Source of the DNA: Tanypteryx hageni
Lineage: Eukaryota; Arthropoda; Insecta; Odonata; Petaluridae
Direction: 5' to 3'
Assembly: GCA_028673005.1 (NCBI GenBank)
Contig: CM054115.1
Location: 2,356,001-2,420,000, forward strand
DNA: 64,000 nt
In this document: positions 1 to 11,455 of the stretch, piece by piece
How positions within the stretch are numbered: the stretch's first letter is position 1
Layout of the letters: each line of letters starts with the position of its first letter
The notes under the pieces: model-generated
Seen by the model: only the letters and a program-made list of their open reading frames with translations
Told to the model about the DNA's origin: nothing
The model's database searches: none
Translations under genes and position numbers: made by a program

Positions 1-1140
1 AGAAAACTGTTTTTACAGGACTTCAGAGTCATAGCAATATAAAAAATATTAAGGCTTTCCTTAAACTTGCCACAAAGTTGCATGGACCGGCGGTTGAGAA
101 ACACTGCTCTAGGTCTCATTAGTAAATATAACAAGTTTTAAGTCTCTAAGTTTCTTGGTTTTTTAGAAGTGCTCTCCACACACAGATATGCTGCCTTTTG
201 TTAATATTGATATATTTACAAGTAGTTGGTGCTTGCATTCTGCAAGCATTTCATCTCACCTTGAAAACACATTAATTTTTCAGGCAGATATTTCATTATC
301 AGATAAATTTTTCATACAAAAGTTTGCACCTCTGAATCAAGGACAACTAATAATGCAACAGCCAATAACAATGCAACATCAAATAACACTTTTTACAATC
401 ATCTTTATAATACAGTTATAGAATAATGGAAGCATCTTCAAATTTCATGCCGAAATATGCAACACGAAAAACCGTCATGGAGACATGGTGGAAATGACTG
501 GGGAGGAATGAAGGGGAGGGTAGAGGGGGAGAGGAGCACGCAACTACTCAAATGGTGGAGGCCTCCCCACCACTGCATTTAGCAACCTTGGCTTGTTTAA
601 ATTTCTAAATCGTCCTTATATGATCTGTAAGGTATAGATTAAAAATTTTATTTGGGCAGAGAACAGCATTTGCTACAATAGAGTCCAAAACACTTCATAC
701 CTTCAATTAATAGTTTTTGAGATAAAAGTTGTTAATACGTAATAATCATAGAAATTACATATAGCAATCAGGAGTTGCATTCCCTTGCCCTTATATGATC
801 TGTGAGGCATGGCTTAAAAAATGTATCCATATGGAGGATACAGGTTGCTAAAAAATGTTAGCAGAAACTAATACCTATGACAAATAGTTTCCAAGATAAA
901 AATTATTAAACTTTAATGTACAAATGAGGTAAAAACAACCCCTAAAAGGTAAAATTTTTGAAATTTTCGATTTGTCTGGATGGTTGTGAGCAAAATCTTG
1001 TAATCGTGCCATGTTTCAAGTTTTCAGCTTATCCAAAAGTGCCTAAACATACATCATACATTTTTTTACAAGCTTGTTGATTTTAGTATAATTGTTTTTG
1101 GATCCCCATTGAGGGTCAGAATGTGGCACACACATGCTAT
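1..1140. other. intronic DNA without recognised gene
   Basis: No convincing coding region is seen. The open frames here are short and AT-rich and show no family motif. The stretch holds a two-copy tandem repeat (613-910, separate entry). It probably belongs to a PRKDC intron upstream of the exon at 12237, since that exon is not the gene's first. Confidence 0.5.
613..910. repeat. two-copy diverged tandem repeat, period about 177 bp
   Basis: The segment starting CTTATATGATCTGTAAGG near 614 recurs as CTTATATGATCTGTGAGG near 791. Both copies continue with related sequence that includes a gtttttgagataaaagttg / gtttccaagataaaaatta block. The copies differ at many sites, so the duplication is old. 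No coding content is seen. Confidence 0.55.
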
Positions 1141-1159
1141 AAAAGGTTTTGGGTACATA

Positions 1160-1345
1160 ACTCTGAAACCCACAACCCTGAAACCCACAACCCTGAAACC
1201 CACAATCTCGAAACCCACAACCTCGAACCCATAACCTCGAACCCACAACCTCGAACCCACAACCTCGAACCCACAACCTCAAATGAGCGGAACCTCAAAG
1301 GGACTTAACCTCGAAGGGACAGTAACTCGAATGAAGAGTGCCTCA
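1160..1345. repeat. degenerate minisatellite, 13-15 bp unit
   Basis: About ten head-to-tail units of the type CGAACCCACAACCT, grading at the left into CTGAAACCCACAAC and at the right into decayed units containing CCTCAAAG and CCTCGAAG. The array keeps frames open on both strands, which explains three short ORFs here that are not genes. Confidence 0.85.
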
Positions 1346-1739
1346 AATTGACATAGTCGCAATTGAACTGAATCAACAAATGTATACAATCACAAATAGC
1401 AATATAGCAATATCATATAAATTATTTATCATTACGTTTATTGTTATTGTTATTTTCATAAATGGTATTATTTTTTAAATGTTATAAATAGTACAGCATT
1501 TATATAAAAGAAATAGCTGGAATATTTAGGTAGCTTTTAAACTACATTGGATTAGTATTCTCCATAATATGCAATATCACAGATATTAATAAGTGAGATA
1601 TTTAAATTATGCATATTATATTTCAATATATGGGAGATAAAGAAAATTAGTAAACTATTTTGTTGGTAGTCAATTTAACTTACATCAGTAATCTATGTTG
1701 TGAGCAATACCACCAAGATATTGCTCCAGGTTTCGCTTA

Positions 1740-2680
1740 TCATAATCTGAAACAATTGTTTTAATTCGTTCTGCCGCTGAAATGTTCTTCTTCCTCCAAT
1801 CATGCTATCTTCAGCTCTGTCAGACATTGCTTCTTTTTCAGGCACTCAATAAACTTCCAAATAATAGGGTGGCATGAGGTGTGAGCAACGTGAAACTCTT
1901 GTGCCATCCCTCAATTCTGTTATTTGTCTTTGGAAGGTCTTGAAGAGTCGCCTCATACTGATTCCAAAGCTTGACATTGTACATTGGAGTTCTACGAATT
2001 TGTCCTCTATGCAGCAGTTGTCCAATCCTGTTATCTTTGAAATAATCTGTCAGTGGAGCAAGAATGTGCCCATTATAATCATTTCAAGGAAAGGCATATT
2101 CATAAGATTTTCGAATGCCATTTCAACGTCTTCAAAGGGAACAAATGCCAACGCAGAGATCTTTCATGCATTGAAGGAAAACTCTTGATTTTCAGTACTT
2201 TGGTAACATTTTCTTAGGTCAGATGATCCTTGTATTTGCTGCCAAAGACAGTTTGAAATGAAAAAAACAGCATCTCATTTCAGTATTAGGGAATATTTCA
2301 TTAAAAGCCTTCATCTCTGCTCGTTCAGAGTTCGTCATAATGGATTTAGGCATGAGTCCAGGTTTCTTCTCACAGATGATACTAAGAGCCTTCAGGTAAG
2401 TCTCTGAGGACTTGTTTGGAAGGAGAGCATAGACTAATGGTATAGTTGTCCTGAATTAAACAGCATAAATAGTCCACAGCTGAGTAAAATGAGGAGGTGC
2501 TGTTTTAAAAGTCTCATTGCTCATCCAGTGATCTGCTTCTGCCAGCACGTCAAAATTCTTTTCCGTCACAAAGATTAATAGGTATCCCTCCAGTAAAAAG
2601 CAAAGCCTCTTGGAAATATTTAGTGGTATCCGGACGTTTCACCCAAAGCATTTCACTTCAAATTTTCCTGGAACTACATT
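1740..2680 (-). pseudogene. MULE transposase relic
   Basis: Read on the minus strand, this stretch gives recognisable blocks of a Mutator-like (MULE) transposase, broken by stops and frameshifts. Near 2560-2460 it reads ADHWMSNETFKTAPPHFTQL, matching the family block around the first catalytic Asp (usually DGTF, here NETF). Then come PLVYALLPNKSSETYLKAL near 2450-2400 and SIMTNSERAEMKAF near 2340-2310, where the family normally has D-F-E-x-A. Near 1980-1890 it gives DLPKTNNRIEGWHKSF, the conserved TNN-x-x-EGWH signature. Two catalytic Asp positions are lost, so it is dead. A second, different MULE relic lies at 20925-21545. Confidence 0.75.
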
Positions 2681-2690
2681 TAGTTTGGAC

Positions 2691-3728
2691 TACCGTAAAT
2701 ACCTGCATATAATGCGCACCCTCGTATAACATGCAGGGGGGTTTTCAGCCTCGTAATCTATGATTTTTCTATATACCCGAGTATAGTGCGCACAGATTTT
2801 TTTTAGCATTACCATTTCAGAATAAAGTAGATGGTGTAACGTGTTCTAAAGCAATGATCGAATTATTGGTATTATGTATTGGTAACATAATGAAAGTGTG
2901 AAATGAAATTTCGAATAACGTTCCAAAAGAACATCAGCTAACTCAATCATTACATACTCTATGTTTACTTACAGGGTGATATTAGGATGTACACAATAAA
3001 TCGAATTATATTAATTTCATAGTGGGGCATATGACATTATTTGAGCTAATAAAATGAAGGAATTACGATAATCCTATGTTTTTTACATACGTTTTTGTCA
3101 TGCCTGAGGTGGACGGGTTCGCCCAACCTTCAGTTTTACCCTTATTAGAACACTCTGGAGCACGTAAACATGATAGCAAATAACCATAATTAACTACAGA
3201 CTCTACGAATCAAGAATAAATCACATGAATGCTGAGAGAATGGTAGGGAACGATAACTTTATTTAGTTCTACAAGAAGTATCAACTCCCAGTGTACTCAA
3301 AGGCATCAGCTGCCATTGTTTCTAATTGTAAGTAGTACCAGTACCTCACCACCAGGCTGGGTGCCAATGTGGGGTGACATCATGCAAAAGATGACGATTC
3401 CGATAACAACATCGAAGAAGAATGGTCCAGTGACGAAGAATTTCTTGACTTTTAAAATGAATAAATACCGAATTCATTCTTTTCATATCTAATTAATTTA
3501 TGTTTATAGAATTAGTTAATAAATTTTTACTATTATCTATCTCACTTTTCGTAAAAATCCCCAATAAAAATGTGAGGATACCTGGGCAGTAATTACTGTG
3601 CCAAAATTGTGGAAATATGGGGTCAAATGAAAATATGAAGATTATGTACCCTCGTATAACATGCATCCTAATTTTTAACTCAAATATTTCAAAAAAAATG
3701 TGCGCATTATACGCAGGTATTTACGGTA
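2691..3728. mobile_element. pogo-like non-autonomous transposon, copy 1
   Basis: A 1,038-bp element bounded by inverted repeats. The left end is TACCGTAAATACCTGCATAT and the right end, read on the other strand, is TACCGTAAATACCTGCGTAT; both begin with the TA typical of IS630/Tc1/mariner/pogo insertions. No transposase remains, but 3390-3455 encodes a 21-residue acidic tail ending in a stop (DDDSDNNIEEEW, then SSDEEFLDF). This looks like the leftover C-terminus of a deleted transposase. A partial second copy lies at 8505-9355. Confidence 0.75.
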
Positions 3729-3839
3729 ACTATGAATAAAGAAATGACACAGAAATTGCTTCACAGAAGGATTGTCATATACATATGGAAGAAAATATAT
3801 AATATGCATGATTTTTAAAAACATCTCACTTATTATGCA

Positions 3840-4210
3840 TTCTTTACACAAAGTGAACCTGTATAGGGGAGGTCATTTCCATCTGTCCATCCACATGTTT
3901 AAACTCGGGATCCCGCTGGACATACTTCCATGAAATTTCATATTTGGGAGTTTTGCTAAAATTTGTCAACCGATTCCAATTTTGGTGAAAATCGGACAAT
4001 ACTTAAGACCACTTTACATAAAGACCTACATGTATTTTACAATGTATTTTGCATCTCGTTAAATAGCCATCTGAGTGAACAAAAGTTGAATAAAATAATT
4101 AAATATGCATTTTTCGTCAAATAATTTTCCTGTAAAACGTAAGGTTTACGATAAATTTATAGAAAAGGAAATTAACGTATTTACGTAATTATATGATTTC
4201 CCTGGAGGTT
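3840..4210. repeat. dispersed repeat fragment shared with 8170-8470
   Basis: This AT-rich stretch without a gene shares blocks with 8170-8470, such as GTTTTGCTAAAATTTGTCAAC versus GTTTACTAAAATTTATCAGC and a shared GACCACTTTACAT phrase followed by GAAGACCT-like sequence. The two copies flank the RTE element at 4235-8152. They may be two independent copies of a dispersed family or remnants of one element that the RTE entered. Confidence 0.45.
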
Positions 4211-4216
4211 TTATTT

Positions 4217-4234
4217 AAAAAAAAAAAAAAAAAA
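4217..4234. repeat. poly-A tract
   Basis: An uninterrupted run of adenines just upstream of the RTE element. It may be a simple repeat or the tail of an older inserted retrosequence. Confidence 0.8.
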
Positions 4235-4433
4235 TATCATCAGTGCCTGGCAGTAGGCAGCAGTACTGTCAGTATGGTATAGAGCCGAAAACAAATGATG
4301 TTGGTTGGGTCTATATCCAATACAGCTGTAGGCGTGATCAGGACGATTTGAACGGCTACAGTACTGCGATGTGGAAAGCAAGAGGGAAACTACCACATTA
4401 CAATCCCTAGTAAAGATTATATGGTTGGACAAT

Positions 4434-5510
4434 ATGAGTTCTCTCGAGGTAAAACAATCCGGAGGTAAAATAGTCCCCCAATCGGATCTCCGGGCGGGGA
4501 CTGCCTTGAGGAAAACATTTGTCGAAAGTAAATTACGAATAGGGACTTGGAACGTAAGAACTATGAGAAAGGCAGGAAAGCTAGAGAACTTGAAAGAAGA
4601 AATGAGAAGAAATAGAGTTGACATTATAGGGCTAAGCGAAACTAGATGGGAGGGAGAAGGACAGTTCGACTCGGAAGAATTCACGGTAGTTTATTCTGGA
4701 GGAAATAGTGGGGAAAGGGGAGTAGCTCTGGTACTTAGGAAAGATATGATGAAAAGCGTGACAAAGATAATAGCAACGAACGATAGACTGATGGCAATAA
4801 AGCTAAAAGCAGTCCCAGTGGACATGCTGATAATCCAGGTATATATGCCAACGTCAGCTCATGACGATGAAGAAATAGATGAGATCTATGAGCAAATTAA
4901 TGAAATTTACGAAGAAGACGGAAGAGGAAAGGTAAACTGCATAATAATGGGAGATTGGAACAGCATAGTCGGAGAAGGACAGGAAGAAAATGTTGTCGGG
5001 CAATACGGACTTGGGAAGAGAAATCGAGGAGGGGAGAAACTCGTAGAATTCTGCATCAATAATGACCTTGTAGTGACTAATACATGGTTCAAAAACCATA
5101 AACGAAGGTTATACACATGGAAAAGCCCAGGAGATAGACTGAGATGCCAAATAGATTACATCCTTGTAAAACAAAGATTCAGGAACAGCATAAAGAACGC
5201 CAAGGCAATGCAAGGAGCAGACATTGATTCAGATCACAGCCTTCTAATACTTGACGTGAGTACAAAGCTCAAACAAATAAGAAAAACGAGAAGAGAAAGA
5301 CAGACCTGGGACCTAGAAAAACTGAAAGAAAGGCAGGATGTAGTCAGCATGAAGTTGGAAGATAACCTAAGAAAGTTGGAAAACAAACCGAAGACCGTCG
5401 ATATAGAATGGAATGAAATTAAAACCAGTATCAAGGATACCTTGGATAAAGAGATTGGAAAACAAGAGAAGAAAATCAGAAAACCATGGATCACGAAGGA
5501 AATGCTATAG
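4434..5510 (+). pseudogene. RTE LINE endonuclease domain (5' part of pol)
   Basis: An AP-endonuclease (EEP family) that would nick target DNA for target-primed reverse transcription. Motifs in order: LRIGTWNVRTM near the N-terminus, IIGLSETRW (catalytic Glu), IMGDWNSIVG (Asp-x-Asn), the TWKSPGDRLRCQIDYIL block, and GADIDSDHSLLI (terminal Asp-His). These spacings match RTE/BovB-type endonucleases. I prefer the ATG at 4434 because the earlier start at 4371 is GTG. The segment ends at an in-frame TAG (5508-5510), and the same frame resumes at 5511, so the break is one nonsense mutation. Catalytic residues appear intact. Confidence 0.85.
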
Positions 5511-6864
5511 AAAATGGATGAGAGACGAAAATGGAAAAACGTTAACAGTGAAGAAGGTAGAGCCAACTATAGGCGTACAAACAATGAGTTGAGAAGGGTA
5601 ACAGATAAAGCTAGAGAAAATTGGCTAAAAGGAAAATGTGATGAAATAGAACAAATGGAGAAATTAGGACGGTACGATATGATGTACGCTAGGGCACTGG
5701 AATTAGAAGATAAGAAGTCTAATGGAATTTGTGGTAAAGGAATTATGAATACGGATGGGAAGATAGTCTCAGAAACAAAGGATGTAGCACAGGTATGGGA
5801 AGAATACATTAAGGAATTATACAGCAAACAGACAGGAGCGGCAAAAATAGAACTGGAAAATGAGGAAAACATTGAAGAAGATAACTTAGGACCAAGTATT
5901 ATGGAGAGCGAAGTAGAAAAAGCGATAGTGGAACTTAAGAAGGGGAAAGCCACGGGCAGCGATGGAATACCGGCTGAGATACTTAAAGTCATAGGATCAG
6001 AAGGACTAAAAGCGATCACGAAATTAATTAATAAGATTTACGACATGGGAGAGTGGCCTCAGGATTTCCTAGAAGTAACAATGATCCCTCTAAAGAAGAA
6101 GCCAAAGGCAATGCAGTGTAAAGATTACAGAACTATAAGCCTTCTGTCACACACATCGAAGATCATCACGAGGATTCTTAATAAAAGGCTGGAGAAAAAG
6201 GCAGAAGAAATAATAGGGGAAGATCAATTCGGTTTCAGAAAAGGACGAGGAACTAGAGATGCTATAGGAGTAGTTAGAATCATATCAGAAAGGGCAATAG
6301 AATACAGTCAAGATATCTGCGCATGTTTCGTAGACTGGCAGAAGGCCTTTGATAGAGTAAATTGGGTAAAGTTGATGAAGATATTAAAGGATATAGGTGT
6401 AGACTGGAAAGACAGGAGACTGATTAGGAATCTATATGAGAATCAAGTTGTAAAGGTCAGGTTTGAGAATGTGGATACCTGCGGAATAAATATCGGTAGA
6501 GGAGTAAGACAAGGATGCTGCCTATCGCCAACCCTATTCAATATATATGCAGAAAGTCTAATGCAAGAAGCTTTAGAAGGCACAGGGGATTTCAAAATTG
6601 GAGGAAGGATTATAAGAACAGTAAAATACGCAGATGATCAAGTACTTCTAGCAAGAAAGGAAGAGGAGCTACAAAAAATGATAAATAGACTAGTGATAAC
6701 AGGTAGAAAATATGGTATGGAAATAAATACAGAAAAATCCAAGGTCATTCGAATATCGGGTAAAGAAGAGAATCTGAACATAACTATTGGGGGAAAGCCA
6801 TTAGAACAAGTTTCAGAATATAAATACCTTGGAAGTATCATAACACGAGAGGCAAAATGTACGG
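5511..6864 (+). pseudogene. RTE LINE reverse transcriptase domain
   Basis: Continues the frame of the endonuclease segment. RT motifs are clear: GKATGSDGIPAEIL, QCKDYRTISLL, QFGFRKGRGTRDAI, the motif-A block CACFVDWQKAFDRVNW, GVRQGCCLSPTLFNIYAE and the catalytic VKYADDQVLLA (YADD intact), then a thumb region with KYLGSIIT. The frame runs into the LTR at 6865, so the apparent C-terminus (to 6932) is LTR sequence and not part of the protein. The true continuation is at 7606. Confidence 0.9.
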
Positions 6865-7601
6865 TGCAGCGAAATAAAATTTTCGGTGCAAAAACATCCA
6901 CTGATGTGCTAAGTGCTAATGACAAACTATAAATAGAACATAGAAATATAGACATATAACAATCCAACAGTTGAATTTGAATAGATTTAAGTAATACCAC
7001 AAAACAAAATACACCTCGTAGGTGAGGGCGATTCGAAACGAAACTTAGTTAAAGTCAGTTAAATCACATCCAATAGTTACTGTCCTCTTCCGGCTCCCGG
7101 TAGGTCAATGTCCACTCCACACAATGTTTTCCTGCCGGAATAGTATGAACTCGAGAGTGGGACACCTGCGTCGACTTCACTCGTTGCTCTCCTGTGCGTC
7201 TCGTCGCTCGGCAGGCCACTATCGGAATGGACTGTCACGTGACGCCGGTGGTGAAGGAGGGAGGTAATGACGTCAGGCGGGTAATTCGAAATGGTCGAAT
7301 TATTCCCGGTAATTGGTCGCTTTTCCACTGTTCTTGCATAACCATGGGAAAGAGGGAAGGTTAAAGAGGCGAGGGGTAATTAGGGTATATAAAGCAGAGA
7401 GGCACCACGGGAGGGCGTGTCGACCGTGGCGTGGCGTCCGTGGGCGTGGTGTTCAGTCCGGCGATATCACGAATATCGGCGATATACGATAGCGGCGATA
7501 TTCGAACTAGCGATATTCGTACTTGCATGTTCGTACATGCGATTCGTTAAGTGCTATCGTATAAGTGCGGGAGTAAAGGGGGGGAGGAAAAAATCGCCAC
7601 A
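6865..7601. mobile_element. solo LTR inserted in RTE LINE
   Basis: A 737-bp insert beginning TG and ending CA, flanked by a 4-bp direct duplication ACGG (6861-6864 and 7602-7605). The uninterrupted sequence is shown by RTE copy 2 at 21610-21630, where the flanks join with a single ACGG. The insert is richer in G+C than its surroundings and contains a TATA box (7386-7393). It also has repeated GCGATAT/ACGATA-type motifs near 7460-7520. This fits a solo LTR left by recombination between the two ends of an LTR retrotransposon. The family is not assigned; it does not obviously match the Gypsy or BEL relics elsewhere. Confidence 0.85.
7386..7393 (+). promoter_or_regulatory. TATA box within solo LTR
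   Basis: TATATAAA lies about 215 bp before the LTR's right end, in a locally GC-rich stretch. If the LTR reads on the + strand, transcription would start near 7415-7425, leaving an R-U5 segment of about 180 bp. The orientation is inferred from this box only. Confidence 0.55.
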
Positions 7602-7605
7602 ACGG

Positions 7606-8108
7606 ATGAGATCAAAACTAGAATAGGAAAAGCAAAAGCGGCTTTCAGGAGAAAGAAACAACTACTTACAGGGAATATAAGGGAAGATATCCGCAAGAAG
7701 TTGATAAAATGCTACGTATGGAGTATAGCATTGTATGGGGCAGAAACATGGACGCTAAGGAAAAATGACATCAAATACTTGGAAAGCTTTGAAATGTGGA
7801 CTTGGAGGAGAATGCTGAAGATAAAATGGACAGATAGGATGAAAAACGATGAAGTGCTACGAAGAATAGGAGAGAAGCGAATGATTATACAGACTATCAG
7901 AAAGAGGAAGGCTAACTGGGTTGGACATTACCTGAGGAGAGAGAGTATGATTAAAGACGTGTTAGAAGGAAAACTAGATGGGAAAAGGGAAAGAGGTAGG
8001 AAAAGGTTTCAGCTGATAGACGATCTGAAAGGGAAAGAGAGTTATCAAGATATAAAGAGGACAGCGGAAAATAGGAGTATATGGAGAACCAGGTTTAACC
8101 ATGAATAA
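7606..8108 (+). pseudogene. RTE LINE C-terminal domain
   Basis: Resumes the RTE frame after the LTR. It contains the block typical of RTE C-termini: KCYVWSIALYGAETWTL, then LESFEMWTWRRMLKIKWTDR, then KANWVGHYLRRESMIKDVLE and a basic DGKRERGRKR stretch. It ends with TAA at 8106-8108. The open frame formally starts upstream at 7551 inside LTR sequence. Relative to this copy, the copy at 21579 lacks 33 bp (11 codons) covering the DGKRERGRK segment. Confidence 0.85.
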
Positions 8109-8152
8109 TCACGGACCTGTCTACGGACAGACTACCTATGATGATGATGATT

Positions 8153-8504
8153 TCCCATCTTTTTTTGTTCATTCCAAAAAAATATTAATTAAAAATTTTA
8201 CTACTCTGGAACAGCTAGAAATATTTTAATGAAATTATGTATTGGGGAGGTTTACTAAAATTTATCAGCCGATTACAATTTTCATTAAAATTGGACTACA
8301 ATAAAGACCACTTTACATGAAGACCTTTATGCAGAATACAATGTACTTGTTTCAACTCGAGAACCACTAGACATATTTTGATGAAATTTGGTATTGGAAA
8401 GTTTTACTAAAATTGGTCAAGTGATTCCAACTTTGGTTAAAATTGGAAGAAGAGAATGTACACCAATTGCTAATTTTCCGGTGTGTGTTCGTGCTTTATA
8501 TATA
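8153..8504. repeat. dispersed repeat fragment, partner of 3840-4210
   Basis: A non-coding AT-rich stretch. It contains two internal relatives of the same phrase (a start with GAAATT-ATGTATTGGGGAGG near 8232, then GAAATTTGGTATTGGAAAG near 8384). Both are followed by TTTACTAAAATT and a CC/GTGATT-like continuation, so the family may have internal repeats. Confidence 0.4.
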
Positions 8505-9355
8505 ACATTCACCATTGGTAACATAACGAAAGTGCGAAATGAAATTTTCGAATAACATTCCAAAAGAACATCAGCTAACTCAATCATTACATACTATGTT
8601 TACTTACAAGGTGATATAATCCAATTATATTAATTTCATAGTATGGCATATGACATTGTTTGAGCTAATAAATTGAAGGACTGACGATAATCCTATGTCG
8701 AAGTTTTTTACATACGTTTTAGTCATGCCTGAGGTGGACGGGTTCGTCCAACCTTCAGTTTTAACCTTATTAGAACACTCGGGCGCACGTAAAAATGATA
8801 GCAAATAACCGCAATTAACCATAGACTCTAAGAATCAAGAACAAACCACGTATGAATGCTGAGAGAAAAGTAGCTAACAATAACTTGATTTAGTTCTACA
8901 AGAAGTATCAACTCCCAGTGTACTCAAAGGCATCAGCTGCCATTGTTTCTAATTGTAAGTAGTACCAGTACCTCACCACCAGGCCAGGCGCCGGTGTAGG
9001 GTGACGTCATGCGTAAGATGACGATTCCGATAATAACATCGAAGAAGAATGGTCAAGTGACGAAGAATTTCTTGGTTTTTAAAATGAATAAATACTGAAT
9101 TCATTCTTTTCATATCTAATTAATGTATGTTTATAGAATTATTTAATAAATTTTTACTATTATCTATCTTACTTTTCATAAAAATCACCAATAAAATTAT
9201 GATACCTGGGCAGTAATTAATGTGACGAAATTGTGGAAATGTGGGATCAAATGAATATAGGAAGATTATGTAACCTCGCATAACATGCATCCTAATTTTT
9301 AACTAAAATATTTCGAGAAAAAAGTGTCCATTATATGTGGGTATTTATGGTAAAT
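8505..9355. mobile_element. pogo-like non-autonomous transposon, copy 2 (left end missing)
   Basis: Closely matches 2870-3728 over its whole length, including GGTAACATAACGAAAGTGCG, the ACATCAGCTAACTCAATC block, and the acidic tail (IEEEWSSDEEFL) before a stop near 9080. The right end near 9330-9352 is a decayed version of the copy 1 terminus (TATGTGGGTATTTATGGTAA). The left terminal repeat is absent, so it is truncated or was cut by another event. Confidence 0.75.
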
Positions 9356-11285
9356 TAGTAACTATTTTTTATGACTCTATCCATCTAAACCAATTAGGTG
9401 AAAGGTTTTACGTATCTCAACTTTTTCATGTCTTGACTGGAATTTTTAAGTAATTGTAGTATTAGTGATTTATTAGAAGACGATTTATTTATAGTATAAA
9501 TGTTTTAGTTATACAGTCATCATTCTTGGTCTTTACAAAAGTCACATAGAAGAAATGATTACATTTCGTTCATTGGAAAGGGAGATATGATGATGTATGC
9601 ATCAGAAATGAATTTAGATGCAAAACACAAAACTTTCCAAAGTTAAACTTTAGCTTGTAAGTCCTTTCCAAATATATTTAGAAAAAATACACATGCATAG
9701 TTGGATTCAGCAAGAAATGCCTTATAGCTTAGTAAACACTTCTAGTAATCTAATGTGTAAATATATGGAAGAACTTCGCTGTTCGTGATTTTTGCTGACG
9801 TGTCCTCTTCTCGCCCACTTGCTTCATCATGGCTTTGGCACCACTAGATAACACAACAGAGAAAGTCCCTTAGCTGAAGAGGAAAACAGACCTTACATCT
9901 TCTTTCAAATGACAAAGAAAAGGAACCCAATTTTGTGGGTTCCCTTTTCTCAGGTATTTATGTGTCAACTATAGAAACTGAAAGTCCATAGGCCCGTGGT
10001 AAAAACTAAAATTCTATCACAAAACTAAACGTATATTTTATGTAAACAAATACATACAAATAGATGTACACAATTCCTTGCAATTCCCTTACGAAAATAA
10101 CAAGGCTCCTTCTCAACTAACTTGCTTTGGGGATGCAAAAAACCTTAGTAATCCCAACCACCTTGAAGAGGGCGAAATAACAGATATTGGTTGGCGTTGA
10201 ATCTCTCCTATGCAGCGAGGAACGAAGGATCATGCAGTCATGGAAGCGAATGTTTACCAAAATGATTTTACTCAACCTAATTTTTCATTTTTCATCATAA
10301 ACATTTCTAATAAAACGTTTTCCTTTCTTTTTTTACATGCCGACTAAGACCTTTGTCGCATGATATAAGCCAAATTGGCTCCACCAGGAAAAAAGAGGAG
10401 AAAAATTGTGCTCTCCTTTGAAAAGATACACAATTGCTACATTGCATTTCAAACACCAAGGAAAGGTTCCTTGCCGCATTGAAAAGAGATTTTTATAAAG
10501 AGAAACACCGTCATATCGTAGCAAAATTAAAAATTCAATGTTGATTATATATTTTTTGAAACAGTAAAAAAATACAGGACAAGCATAGATAGGAAGTACA
10601 AAGCTTTCTATTTCAAAATATATAAAGATTATTTAGATTTAAAGAAGTCTCTAGCGTCAAAAGATAAAAAAAATTAGGGCTGATGCAGGATGTAATACTA
10701 CATCTGACAGCCGATTGGACAGTTTTCGCAGGACGTAATAGTATGTCTGACAGCGTTTATGGGTTAATGATGATTTTTCTCATTGCTCATGCAGAGCGAT
10801 ATGAGTCACGAAACTTGATATACGAAAACTTGTAAACGAGGTGATAGTTGACTTGATTTCATGGAAAATTATAAATATTCTGGTAGATCTCCTGGAATTT
10901 ATTGTCTAATACATATTGGCTCCATGTGGTTGAAGTGCTGTTACTCTGGAGATCACATTGGTTTATTTACGAGTTTAGATCTTGGTGTATGGTGATTTTT
11001 TAACATTTTGGGCTGTTAGATGATAGTGTTATTATATTTTTCTTTAACAGATAGTCAACCATTAAAATATCATCTTGGAAGGGCCTCTTTAGGATCTTAT
11101 TTCATTATTTGCCTTTTTTCTTTTTCATTTGTTTTTTTTATTTGTTAATTTTGATGTCATTTATGCTAGTATTTTAGGAGCAAGCAGAGTAAAGTTTGAC
11201 CATTTTCCTGTATGGTTTGTTTATTTTGTTATTGTAATATATTGCTTAAATATTTTTTGTGAAGAGCATTGTAGGGTTTCGCGAA
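9356..11285. other. intronic DNA with no confident gene
   Basis: No coding region is supported. A minus-strand open frame at 10333-10524 contains PWCLKCNVAIV, reminiscent of the Cys-rich C-terminal zinc ribbon of some piggyBac transposases. With a TTAA-bounded end at 10690-10777 nearby, this could be an internally deleted piggyBac relic, but only weakly. The rest is AT-rich and featureless. Confidence 0.4.
10690..10777 (-). repeat. possible piggyBac-like terminus with subterminal repeats
   Basis: Read on the minus strand, it starts at a TTAA (10774-10777) and continues CCCATAAACGC. Then a motif of the type CTGTCAGAYRTAGTATTACG occurs twice in the same orientation, about 45 bp apart, each copy followed by TCCTGC or similar. 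TTAA plus C-rich ends and subterminal repeats are typical of piggyBac elements. No matching opposite end was found. Confidence 0.4.
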
Positions 11286-11289
11286 GTGA

Positions 11290-11455
11290 TGTCCAGTTTT
11301 TAAAGGGTTACGTACCTCCAAAAAGGTTGGGAAGCTCTGATCTGGATAATTGTTTGTTTACCACCCTATTGAGTTGTCCCCCTTCTGAGGTCTCACCCTC
11401 CTGAGCCTTAATTAGGCATCCTTGCCTCACCCTTCCATGATGATGATGATGATAC
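11290..11455 (+). repeat. possible RTE-like 3' end with (ATG)n tail
   Basis: A moderately GC-rich stretch ends in CCATGATGATGATGATGAT, resembling the trinucleotide tail of the RTE element at 8139-8152. Upstream sequence does not match that RTE, so it would be a different family or a SINE. Low confidence. Confidence 0.3.

Larger units (their letters stand above)
4235..8152 (+). mobile_element. RTE-type LINE, copy 1, split by a solo LTR
   Basis: A nearly full-length non-LTR retrotransposon. It has an apurinic endonuclease domain, a reverse transcriptase domain and a C-terminal region, in order on the + strand. It ends with a (TGA)n tail at 8139-8152, a common 3' end for RTE elements. A 737-bp solo LTR (6865-7601) interrupts it. 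Without the LTR and one copy of the ACGG duplication, the reading frame from 4434 to 8108 has a single internal stop (5508-5510). A 5'-truncated relative lies at 21579-22106. The exact 5' end is uncertain. Confidence 0.85.

Noticed and set aside
188..421. 77-residue + strand open frame
   Set aside because: AT-rich, with no recognisable motif and no splice context; it does not match the DNA-PKcs segment expected upstream of the 12237 exon.
1043..1308. Gly/Phe- and Thr/Pro-rich open frames on both strands
   Set aside because: They are translations of the 13-15 bp minisatellite and have no independent support.
6865..6932. C-terminus of the RTE reverse transcriptase
   Set aside because: This is LTR sequence read through in frame; the empty-site copy at 21610-21630 shows the true continuation.
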